A DNA stretch of 64,000 bases from NCBI GenBank assembly GCA_964057225.1, contig CAXKVF010000101.1, positions 1 to 64,000 on the forward strand, given 5' to 3'. The notes below the pieces were generated by a model. The model worked only from the letters and a program-made list of their open reading frames with translations, was not told the DNA's origin and made no database searches. Both the position numbers and the translations under genes were made by a program. This DNA is from Auanema rhodensis (lineage: Eukaryota > Nematoda > Chromadorea > Rhabditida > Rhabditidae). Position 1 is the stretch's first letter, and the number at the start of each line of letters is the position of its first letter. Shown here in pieces: positions 41,713-53,504 of this stretch.

Positions 41713-41888
41713 TCCATATTAGTCTAAAAACAAATTTTTATTGATACTAGTTTATGGTAACCAAGACTTTGAAATATACGTGAACTTTAATTTATGCTAA
41801 TTAAATGTACACGTGATGTGCACTTGGTATGTAACTCGCTTCACGTGAAAGATAAAGAGATGCGGTTTTCAAAATTAGATTCCCCATG
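41713..41888 (+). repeat. Five-change monomer, copy 2 unit 1
   Basis: Same five substitutions as at 22,706, displaced by 19,007 bp (108 monomers less the 1-bp deletion). First unit of the local 14-monomer duplication. Confidence 0.92.
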
Positions 41889-44176
41889 TCCATATTAGTC
41901 TAAAAACAAATTTTTATTGATATTGGTTCATGGTAACCATGACTTTGAAATTTACGTGAACTTTAATTAATGCTAATTAAATGTACACGTGATGTGCACT
42001 TGGTATGTAACTCGCTTCACGTGAAAGATAAAGAGATGCGGTTTTCAAAATTAGATTCCCCATGTCCATTTTAGTCTAAAAACAAATTTTTATTGATATT
42101 GGTTCATGGTAACCATGACTTTGAAATTTACGTGAACTTTAATTTATGCTAATTAAATGTACACGTGATGTGCACTTGGTATGTAACTCGCTTCACGTGA
42201 AAGATAAAGAGATGCGGTTTTCAAAATTAGATTCACCATGTCCATATTAGTCTAAAAACAAATTTTTATTGATATTGGTTCATGGTAACCATGACTTTGA
42301 AATTTACGTGAACTTTAATTTATGCTAATTAAATGTACACGTGATGTGCACTTGGTATGTAACTCGCTTCACGTGAAAGATAAAGAGATGCGGTTTTCAA
42401 AATTAGATTCCCCATGTCCATATTAGTCTAAAAACAAATTTTTATTGATATTGGTGCATGGTAACCATGACTTTGAATTTAACGTGAACTTTAATTTATG
42501 CTAATTAAATGTACACGTGATGTGCACTTGGTATGTAACTCGCTTCACGTGAAAGATGAAGAGATGCGGTTTTCAAAATTAGATTCCCCATGTCCATATT
42601 AGTCTAAAAACAAATTTTTATTGATATTGGTTCATGGTAACCATGACTTTGAAATTTACGTGAACTTTAATTTATGCTAATTAAATGTACACGTGATGTG
42701 CACTTGGTATGTAACTCGCTTCACGTGAAAGATAAAGAAATGCGGTTTTCAAAATTAGATTCCCCATGTCCATATTAGTCTAAAAACAAATTTTTATTGA
42801 TATTGGTTCATGGTAACCATGACTTTGAATTTAACGTGAACTTTAATTTATGCTAATTAAATGTACACGTGATGTGCACTTGGTATGTAACTCGCTTCAC
42901 GTGAAAGATAAAGAGATGCGGTTTTCAAAATTAGATTCCCCATGTCCATATTAGTCTAAAAACAAATTTTTATTGATATTGGTGCATGGTAACCATGACT
43001 TTGAAATTTACGTGAACTTTAATTTATGCTAATTAAATGTACACGTGATGTGCACTTGGTATGTAACTCGCTTCACGTGAAAGATGAAGAGATGCGGTTT
43101 TCAAAATTAGATTCCCCATGTCCATATTAGTCTAAAAACAAATTTTTATTGATATTGGTTCATGGTAACCATGACTTTGAAATTTACGTGAACTTTAATT
43201 TATGCTAATTAAATGTACACGTGATGTGCACTTGGTATGTAACTCGCTTCACGTGAAAGATAAAGAGATGCGGTTTTCAAAATTAGATTCCCCATGTCCA
43301 TATTAGTCTAAAAACAAATTTTTATTGATATTGGTTCATGGTAACCATGACTTTGAAATTTACGTGAACTTTAATTTATGCTAATTAAATGTACACGTGA
43401 TGTGCACTTGGTATGTAACTCGCTTCACGTGAAAGATAAAGAGATGCGGTTCTCAAAATTAGATTCACCATGTCCATATTAGTCTAAAAACAAATTTTTA
43501 TTGATATTGGTTCATGGTAACCATGACTTTGAATTTAACGTGAACTTTAATTTATGCTAATTAAATGTACACGTGATGTGCACTTGGTATGTAACTCGCT
43601 TCACGTGAAAGATAAAGAGATGCGGTTTTCAAAATTAGATTCCCCATGTCCATATTAGTCTAAAAACAAATTTTTATTGATATTGGTGCATGGTAACCAT
43701 GACTTTGAAATTTACGTGAACTTTAATTTATGCTAATTAAATGTACACGTGATGTGCACTTGGTATGTAACTCGCTTCACGTGGAAGATAAAGAGATGCG
43801 GTTTTCAAAATTAGATTCCCCATGTCCATATTAGTCTAAAAACAAATTTTTATTGATATTGGTTCATGGTAACCATGACTTTGAAATTTACGTGAACTTT
43901 AATTTATGCTAATTAAATGTACACGTGATGTGCACTTGGTATGTAACTCGCTTCACGTGAAAGATAAAGAGATGCGGTTTTCAAAATTAGATTCCCCATG
44001 TCCATATTAGTCTAAAAACAAATTTTTATTGATATTGGTTCATGGTAACCATGACTTTGAAATTTACGTGAACTTTAATTTATGCTAATTAAATGTACAC
44101 GTGATGTGCACTTGGTATGTAACTCGCTTCACGTGAAAGATAAAGAGATGCGGTTTTCAAAATTAGATTCCCCATG

Positions 44177-44352
44177 TCCATATTAGTCTAAAAACAAATT
44201 TTTATTGATACTAGTTTATGGTAACCAAGACTTTGAAATATACGTGAACTTTAATTTATGCTAATTAAATGTACACGTGATGTGCACTTGGTATGTAACT
44301 CGCTTCACGTGAAAGATAAAGAGATGCGGTTTTCAAAATTAGATTCCCCATG
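44177..44352 (+). repeat. Five-change monomer, copy 2 unit 2
   Basis: Same five substitutions, 2,464 bp right of the copy at 41,713. Second unit of the local 14-monomer duplication. No further copy was seen in the window. Confidence 0.92.
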
Positions 44353-47300
44353 TCCATATTAGTCTAAAAACAAATTTTTATTGATATTGGTTCATGGTAA
44401 CCATGACTTTGAAATTTACGTGAACTTTAATTAATGCTAATTAAATGTACACGTGATGTGCACTTGGTATGTAACTCGCTTCACGTGAAAGATAAAGAGA
44501 TGCGGTTTTCAAAATTAGATTCCCCATGTCCATTTTAGTCTAAAAACAAATTTTTATTGATATTGGTTCATGGTAACCATGACTTTGAAATTTACGTGAA
44601 CTTTAATTTATGCTAATTAAATGTACACGTGATGTGCACTTGGTATGTAACTCGCTTCACGTGAAAGATAAAGAGATGCGGTTTTCAAAATTAGATTCAC
44701 CATGTCCATATTAGTCTAAAAACAAATTTTTATTGATATTGGTTCATGGTAACCATGACTTTGAAATTTACGTGAACTTTAATTTATGCTAATTAAATGT
44801 ACACGTGATGTGCACTTGGTATGTAACTCGCTTCACGTGAAAGATAAAGAGATGCGGTTTTCAAAATTAGATTCCCCATGTCCATATTAGTCTAAAAACA
44901 AATTTTTATTGATATTGGTGCATGGTAACCATGACTTTGAAATTTACGTGAACTTTAATTTATGCTAATTAAATGTACACGTGATGTGCACTTGGTATGT
45001 AACTCGCTTCACGTGAAAGATAAAGAGATGCGGTTTTCAAAATTAGATTCCCCATGTCCATATTAGTCTAAAAACAAATTTTTATTAATATTGGTTCATG
45101 GTAACCATGACTTTGAAATTTACGTGAACTTTAATTTATGCTAATTAAATGTACACGTGATGTGCACTTGGTATGTAACTCGCTTCACGTGAAAGATAAA
45201 GAGATGCGGTTTTCAAAATTAGATTCACCATGTCCATATTAGTCTAAAAACAAATTTTTATTGATATTGGTTCATGGTAACCATGACTTTGAATTTAACG
45301 TGAACTTTAATTTATGCTAATTAAATGTACACCTGATGTGCACTTGGTATGTAACTCGCTTCACGTGAAAGATAAAGAGATGCGGTTTTCAAAATTAGAT
45401 TCCCCATGTCCATATTAGTCTAAAAACAAATTTTTATTGATATTGGTGCATGGTAACCATGACTTTGAAATTTACGTGAACTTTAATTTATGCTAATTAA
45501 ATGTACACGTGATGTGCACTTGGTATGTAACTCGCTTCACGTGAAAGATGAAGAGATGCGGTTTTCAAAATTAGATTCCCCATGTCCATATTAGTCTAAA
45601 AACAAATTTTTATTGATATTGGTGCATGGTAACCATGACTTTGAAATTTACGTGAACTTTAATTTATGCTAATTAAATGTACACGTGATGTGCACTTGGT
45701 ATGTAACTCGCTTCACGTGAAAGATAAAGAGATGCGGTTTTCAAAATTAGATTCCCCATGTCCATATTAGTCTAAAAACAAATTTTTATTGATATTGGTG
45801 CATGGTAACCATGACTTTGAAATTTACGTGAACTTTAATTTATGCTAATTAAATGTACACGTGATGTGCACTTGGTATGTAACTCGCTTCACGTGAAAGA
45901 TAAAGAGATGCGGTTTTCAAAATTAGATTCCCCATGTCCATATTAGTCTAAAAACAAATTTTTATTGATATTGGTTCATGGTAACCATGACTTTGAAATT
46001 TACGTGAACTTTAATTTATGCTAATTAAATGTACACGTGATGTGCACTTGGTATGTAACTCGCTTCACGTGAAAGATAAAGAGATGCGGTTTTCAAAATT
46101 AGATTCACCATGTCCATATTAGTCTAAAAACAAATTTTTATTGATATTGGTTCATGGTAACCATGACTTTGAATTTAACGTGAACTTTAATTTATGCTAA
46201 TTAAATGTACACGTGATGTGCACTTGGTATGTAACTCGCTTCACGTGAAAGATAAAGAGATGCGGTTTTCAAAATTAGATTCCCCATGTCCATATTAGTC
46301 TAAAAACAAATTTTTATTGATATTGGTGCATGGTAACCATGACTTTGAAATTTACGTGAACTTTAATTTATGCTAATTAAATGTACACGTGATGTGCACT
46401 TGGTATGTAACTCGCTTCACGTGAAAGATAAAGAGATGCGGTTTTCAAAATTAGATTCCCCATGTCCATATTAGTCTAAAAACAAATTTTTATTGATATT
46501 GGTGCATGGTAACCATGACTTTGAAATTTACGTGAACTTTAATTTATGCTAATTAAATGTACACGTGATGTGCACTTGGTATGTAACTCGCTTCACGTGA
46601 AAGATAAAGAGATGCGGTTTTCAAAATTAGATTCCCCATGTCCATATTAGTCTAAAAACAAATTTTTATTGATATTGGTTCATGGTAACCATGACTTTGA
46701 AATTTACGTGAACTTTAATTTATGCTAATTAAATGTACACGTGATGTGCACTTGGTATGTAACTCGCTTCACGTGAAAGATAAAGAGATGCGGTTTTCAA
46801 AATTAGATTCCCCATGTCCATATTAGTCTAAAAACAAATTTTTATTGATATTGGTTCATGGTAACCATGACTTTGAAATTTACGTGAACTTTAATTTATG
46901 CTAATTAAATGTACACGTGATGTGCACTTGGTATGTAACTCGCTTCACGTGAAAGATAAAGAGATGCGGTTTTTAAAATTAGATTCCCCATGTCCATATT
47001 AGTCTAAAAACAAATTTTTATTGATATTGGTTCATGGTAACCATGACTTTGAAATTTACGTGAACTTTAATTTATGCTAATTAAATGTACACGTGATGTG
47101 CACTTGGTATGTAACTCGCTTCACGTGAAAGATAAAGAGATGCTGTTTTCAAAATTAGATTCCCCATGTCCATATTAGTCTAAAAACAAATTTTTATTGA
47201 TATTGGTGCATGGTAACCATGACTTTGAAATTTACGTGAACTTTAATTTATGCTAATTAAATGTACACGTGATGTGCACTTGGTATGTAACTCGCTTCAC

Positions 47301-50300
47301 GTGAAAGATGAAGAGATGCGGTTTTCAAAATTAGATTCCCCATGTCCATATTAGTCTAAAAACAAATTTTTATTGATATTGGTTCATGGTAACCATGACT
47401 TTGAAATTTACGTGAACTTTAATTTATGCTAATTAAATGTACACGTGATGTGCACTTGGTATGTAACTCGCTTCACGTGAAAGATAAAGAGATGCGGTTT
47501 TCAAAATTAGATTCCCCATGTCCATATTAGTCTAAAAACAAATTTTTATTGATATTGGTTCATGGTAACCATGACTTTGAAATTTACGTGAACTTTAATT
47601 TATGCTAATTGAATGTACACGTGATGTGCACTTGGTATGTAACTCGCTTCACGTGAAAGATAAAGAGATGCGGTTTTCAAAATTAGATTCACCATGTCCA
47701 TATTAGTCTAAAAACAAATTTTTATTGATATTGGTTCATGGTAACCATGACTTTGAATTTAACGTGAACTTTAATTTATGCTAGTTAAATGTACACGTGA
47801 TGTGCACTTGGTATGTAACTCGCTTCACGTGAAAGATAAAGAGATGCGGTTTTCAAAATTAGATTCCCCATGTCCATATTAGTCTAAAAACAAATTTTTA
47901 TTGATATTGGTGCATGGTAACCATGACTTTGAAATTTACGTGAACTTTAATTTATGCTAATTAAATGTACACGTGATGTGCACTTGGTATGTAACTCGCT
48001 TCACGTGAAAGATAAAGAGATGCGGTTTTCAAAATTAGATTCCCCATGTCCATATTAGTCTAAAAACAAATTTTTATTGATATTGGTGCATGGTAACCAT
48101 GACTTTGAAATTTACGTGAACTTTAATTTATGCTAATTAAATGTACACGTGATGTGCACTTGGTATGTAACTCGCTTCACGTGAAAGATAAAGAGATGCG
48201 GTTTTTAAAATTAGATTCCCCATGTCCATATTAGTCTAAAAACAAATTTTTATTGATATTGGTTCATGGTAACCATGACTTTGAATTTTACGTGAACTTT
48301 AATTTATGCTAATTAAATGTACACGTGATGTGCACTTGGTATGTAACTCGCTTCACGTGAAAGATAAAGAGATGCGGTTTTCAAAATTAGATTCCCCATG
48401 TCCATATTAGTCTAAAAACAAATTTTTATTGATATTGGTGCATGGTAACCATGACTTTGAAATTTACGTGAACTTTAATTTATGCTAATTAAATGTACAC
48501 GTGATGTGCACTTGGTATGTAACTCGCTTCACGTGAAAGATAAAGAGATGCGGTTTTTAAAATTAGATTCCCCATGTCCATATTAGTCTAAAAACAAATT
48601 TTTATTGATATTGGTTCATGGTAACCATGACTTTGAATTTTACGTGAACTTTAATTTATGCTAATTAAATGTACACGTGATGTGCACTTGGTATGTAACT
48701 CGCTTCACGTGAAAGATAAAGAGATGCGGTTTTCAAAATTAGATTCCCCATGTCCATATTAGTCTAAAAACAAATTTTTATTGATATTGGTGCATGGTAA
48801 CCATGACTTTGAAATTTACGTGAACTTTAATTTATGCTAATTAAATGTACACGTGACGTGCACTTGGTATGTAACTCGCTTCACGTGAAAGATAAAGAGA
48901 TGCGGTTTTCAAAATTAGATTCCCCATGTCCATATTAGTCTAAAAACAAATTTTTATTGATATTGGTGCATGGTAACCATGACTTTGAAATTTACGTGAA
49001 CTTTAATTTATGCTAATTAAATGTACACGTGATGTGCACTTGGTATGTAACTCGCTTCACGTGAAAGATAAAGAGATGCGGTTTTCAAAATTAGATTCCC
49101 CATGTCCATATTAGTCTAAAAACAAATTTTTATTGATATTGGTTCATGGTAACCATGACTTTGAAATTTACGTGAACTTTAATTTATGCTAATTAAATGT
49201 ACACGTGATGTGCACTTGGTATGTAACTCGCTTCACGTGAAAGATAAAGAGATGCGGTTTTCAAAAGTAGATTCCCCATGTCCATATTAGTCTAAAAACA
49301 AATTTTTATTGATATTGGTTCATGGTAACCATGACTTTGAAATTTACGTGAACTTTAATTTATGCTAATTAAATGTACACGTGATGTGCACTTGGTATGT
49401 AACTCGCTTCACGTGAAAGATAAAGAGATGCGGTTTTCAAAATTAGATTCACCATGTCCATATTAGTCTAAAAACAAATTTTTATTGATATTGGTTCATG
49501 GTAACCATGACTTTGAATTTAACGTGAACTTTAATTTATGCTAATTAAATGTACACGTGATGTGCACTTGGTATGTAACTCGCTTCACGTGAAAGATAAA
49601 GAGATGCGGTTTTCAAAATTAGATTCCCCATGTCCATATTAGTCTAAAAACAAATTTTTATTGATATTGGTGCATGGTAACCATGACTTTGAAATTTACG
49701 TGAACTTTAATTTATGCTAATTAAATGTACACGTGATGTGCACTTGGTATGTAACTCGCTTCACGTGAAAGATAAAGAGATGCGGTTTTTAAAATTAGAT
49801 TCCCCATGTCCATATTAGTCTAAAAACAAATTTTTATTGATATTGGTTCATGGTAACCATGACTTTGAATTTTACGTGAACTTTAATTTATGCTAATTAA
49901 ATGTACACGTGATGTGCACTTGGTATGTAACTCGCTTCACGTGAAAGATAAAGAGATGCGGTTTTCAAAATTAGATTCCCCATGTCCATATTAGTCTAAA
50001 AACAAATTTTTATTGATATTGGTGCATGGTAACCATGACTTTGAAATTTACGTGAACTTTAATTTATGCTAATTAAATGTACACGTGATGTGCACTTGGT
50101 ATGTAACTCGCTTCACGTGAAAGATAAAGAGATGCGGTTTTTAAAATTAGATTCCCCATGTCCATATTAGTCTAAAAACAAATTTTTATTGATATTGGTT
50201 CATGGTAACCATGACTTTGAATTTTACGTGAACTTTAATTTATGCTAATTAAATGTACACGTGATGTGCACTTGGTATGTAACTCGCTTCACGTGAAAGA

Positions 50301-50688
50301 TAAAGAGATGCGGTTTTCAAAATTAGATTCCCCATGTCCATATTAGTCTAAAAACAAATTTTTATTGATATTGGTGCATGGTAACCATGACTTTGAAATT
50401 TACGTGAACTTTAATTTATGCTAATTAAATGTACACGTGATGTGCACTTGGTATGTAACTCGCTTCACGTGAAAGATAAAGAGATGCGGTTTTCAAAATT
50501 AGATTCCCCATGTCCATATTAGTCTAAAAACAAATTTTTATTGATATTGGTGCATGGTAACCATGACTTTGAAATTTACGTGAACTTTAATTTATGCTAA
50601 TTAAATGTACACGTGATGTGCACTTGGTATGTAACTCGCTTCACGTGAAAGATGAAGAGATGCGGTTTTCAAAATTAGATTCCCCATG

Positions 50689-53504
50689 TCCATATTAGTC
50701 TAAAAACAAATTTTTATTGCTATTGGTTCATGGTAACCATGACTTTGAAATTTACGTGAACTTTAATTTATGCTAATTAAATGTACACGTGATGTGCACT
50801 TGGTATGTAACTCGCTTCACGTGAAAGATAAAGAGATGCGGTTTTCAAAATTAGATTCCCCATGTCCATATTAGTCTAAAAACAAATTTTTATTGATATT
50901 GGTTCATGGTAACCATGACTTTGAAATTTACGTGAACTTTAATTTATGCTAATTAAATGTACACGTGATGTGCACTTGGTATGTAACTCGCTTCACGTGA
51001 AAGATAAAGAGATGCGGTTTTCAAAATTAGATTCACCATGTCCATATTAGTCTAAAAACAAATTTTTATTGATATTGGTTCATGGTAACCATGACTTTGA
51101 AATTTACGTGAACTTTAATTTATGCTAATTAAATGTACACGTGATGTGCACTTGGTATGTAACTCGCTTCACGTGAAAGATAAAGAGATGCGGTTTTCAA
51201 AATTAGATTCCTCATGTCCATATTAGTCTAAAAACAAATTTTTATTGATATTGGTGCATGGTAACCATGACTTTGAAATTTACGTGAACTTTAATTTATG
51301 CTAATTAAATGTACACGTGATGTGCACTTGGTATGTAACTCGCTTCACGTGAAAGATAGAGAGATGCGGTTTTCAAAATTAGATTCCCCATGTCCATATT
51401 AGTCTAAAAACAAATTTTTATTGATATTGGTTCATGGTAACCATGACTTTGAAATTTACGTGAACTTTAATTTATGCTAATTAAATGTACACGTGATGTG
51501 CACTTGGTATGTAACTCGCTTCACGTGAAAGATAAAGAGATGCGGTTTTCAAAATTAGATTCCCCATGTCCATATTATTCTAAAAACAAATTTTTATTGA
51601 TATTGGTTCATGGTAACCATGACTTTGAAATTTACGTGAACTTTAATTTATGCTAATTAAATGTACACGTGATGTGCACTTGGTATGTAACTCGCTTCAC
51701 GTGAAAGATAAAGAGATGCGGTTTTCAAAATTAGATTCCCCATGTCCATATTATTCTAAAAACAAATTTTTATTGATATTGGTGCATGGTAACCATGACT
51801 TTGAAATTTACGTGAACTTTAATTTATGCTAATTAAATGTACACGTGATGTGCACTTGGTATGTAACTCGCTTCACGTGAAAGATAAAGAGATGCGGTTT
51901 TCAAAATTAGATTCCCCATGTCCATATTAGTCTAAAAACAAATTTTTATTGATATTGGTGCATGGTAACCATGACTTTGAAATTTACGTGAACTTTAATT
52001 TATGCTAATTAAATGTACACGTGATGTGCACTTGGTATGTAACTCGCTTCACGTGAAAGATGAAGAGATGCGGTTTTCAAAATTAGATTCCCCATGTCCA
52101 TATTAGTCTAAAAACAAATTTTTATTGCTATTGGTTCATGGTAACCATGACTTTGAAATTTACGTGAACTTTAATTTATGCTAATTAAATGTACACGTGA
52201 TGTGCACTTGGTATGTAACTCGCTTCACGTGAAAGATGAAGAGATGCGGTTTTCAAAATTAGATTCCCCATGTCCATATTAGTCTAAAAACAAATTTTTA
52301 TTGCTATTGGTTCATGGTAACCATGACTTTGAAATTTACGTGAACTTTAATTTATGCTAATTAAATGTACACGTGATGTGCACTTGGTATGTAACTCGCT
52401 TCACGTGAAAGATAAAGAGATGCGGTTTTCAAAATTAGATTCCCCATGTCCATATTAGTCTAAAAACAAATTTTTATTGATATTGGTTCATGGTAACCAT
52501 GACTTTGAAATTTACGTGAACTTTAATTTATGCTAATTAAATGTACACGTGATGTGCACTTGGTATGTAACTCGCTTCACGTGAAAGATAAAGAGATGCG
52601 GTTTTCAAAATTAGATTCACCATGTCCATATTAGTCTAAAAACAAATTTTTATTGATATTGGTTCATGGTAACCATGACTTTGAAATTTACGTGAACTTT
52701 AATTTATGCTAATTAAATGTACACGTGATGTGCACTTGGTATGTAACTCGCTTCACGTGAAAGATAAAGAGATGCGGTTTTCAAAATTAGATTCCCCATG
52801 TCCATATTAGTCTAAAAACAAATTTTTATTGATATTGGTGCATGGTAACCATGACTTTGAAATTTACGTGAACTTTAATTTATGCTAATTAAATGTACAC
52901 GTGATGTGCACTTGGTATGTAACTCGCTTCACGTGAAAGATAAAGAGATGCGGTTTTCAAAATTAGATTCCCCATGTCCATATTAGTCTAAAAACAAATT
53001 TTTATTGATATTGGTTCATGGTAACCATGACTTTGAAATTTACGTGAACTTTAATTTATGCTAATTAAATGTACACGTGATGTGCACTTGGTATGTAACT
53101 CGCTTCACGTGAAAGATAAAGAGATGCGGTTTTCAAAATTAGATTCCCCATGTCCATATTATTCTAAAAACAAATTTTTATTGATATTGGTTCATGGTAA
53201 CCATGACTTTGAAATTTACGTGAACTTTAATTTATGCTAATTAAATGCACACGTGATGTGCACTTGGTATGTAACTCGCTTCACGTGAAAGATAAAGAGA
53301 TGCGGTTTTCAAAGTTAGATTCCCCATGTCCATATTAGTCTAAAAACAAATTTTTATTGATATTGGTTCATGGTAACCATGACTTTGAAATTTACGTGAA
53401 CTTTAATTTATGCTAATTAAATGTACACGTGATGTGCACTTGGTATGTAACTCGCTTCACGTGAAAGATAAAGAGATGCGGTTTTCACAATTAGATTCCC
53501 CATG
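50689..53504 (+). repeat. 9-monomer tandem duplication (1,584 bp)
   Basis: Markers repeat at 1,584 bp: a32c (ttgctatt) 50,720/52,304, attcacc 51,035/52,619, and g10t (attattct) 51,578/53,162. A single-monomer duplication of the a32c unit (52,128 and 52,304) and of the g10t unit (51,578 and 51,754) is also present. The g10t change removes the TAG that normally stops the frame opened at monomer position 82. This is why three 60-codon open frames appear here; they are a by-product, not genes. Confidence 0.88.

Larger units (their letters stand above)
40130..45056 (+). repeat. 14-monomer tandem duplication (2,464 bp)
   Basis: Units 40,130-42,592 and 42,593-45,056. Paired markers are g147a 40,276/42,739, ttctcaaaa with attcacc, a136g 41,320/43,784, the five-change monomer 41,747/44,211, t81a near 41,969/44,430, ccattttag near 42,070/44,530. 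Spacing is 2,464, or 2,463 where the 1-bp deletion lies between. Copy 1 has this stretch once (about 21.1-23.6 kb). The last monomer of the first unit (42,417-42,592) combines ggtgc, gaatttaacg and gatgaag, a combination not found in its neighbours, and so looks like a recombinant junction. Confidence 0.92.
31858..50653 (+). repeat. Large segmental duplication, copy 2 (~18.8 kb, expanded)
   Basis: About 107 monomers matching copy 1 in order. The offset in monomers goes 94 (15.3-17.6 kb against 31.9-34.1 kb), 106, 108, 107, 108, 122, 118 and 114. Each step is explained by a local event: +12, +4 -2, -1, +1, +14, -4 and -4 monomers (94 + 20 = 114). Examples are g53a 20,470/39,478 (108), ctaat 20,789/39,621 (107), g147a 21,268/40,276 (108), gctgtt 25,673/47,144 (122 minus 1 bp), t163g 29,204/49,267 (114 minus 1 bp). 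Copy 2 is longer because it gained net monomers, or copy 1 lost some. Confidence 0.85.

Noticed and set aside
51474-53240. Three further 60-codon open frames (51,474-51,656; 51,650-51,832; 53,058-53,240)
   Set aside because: All are the same satellite frame opened by one point change, g10t at 51,578, 51,754 and 53,162. They are duplicates of one variant monomer and not independent genes.
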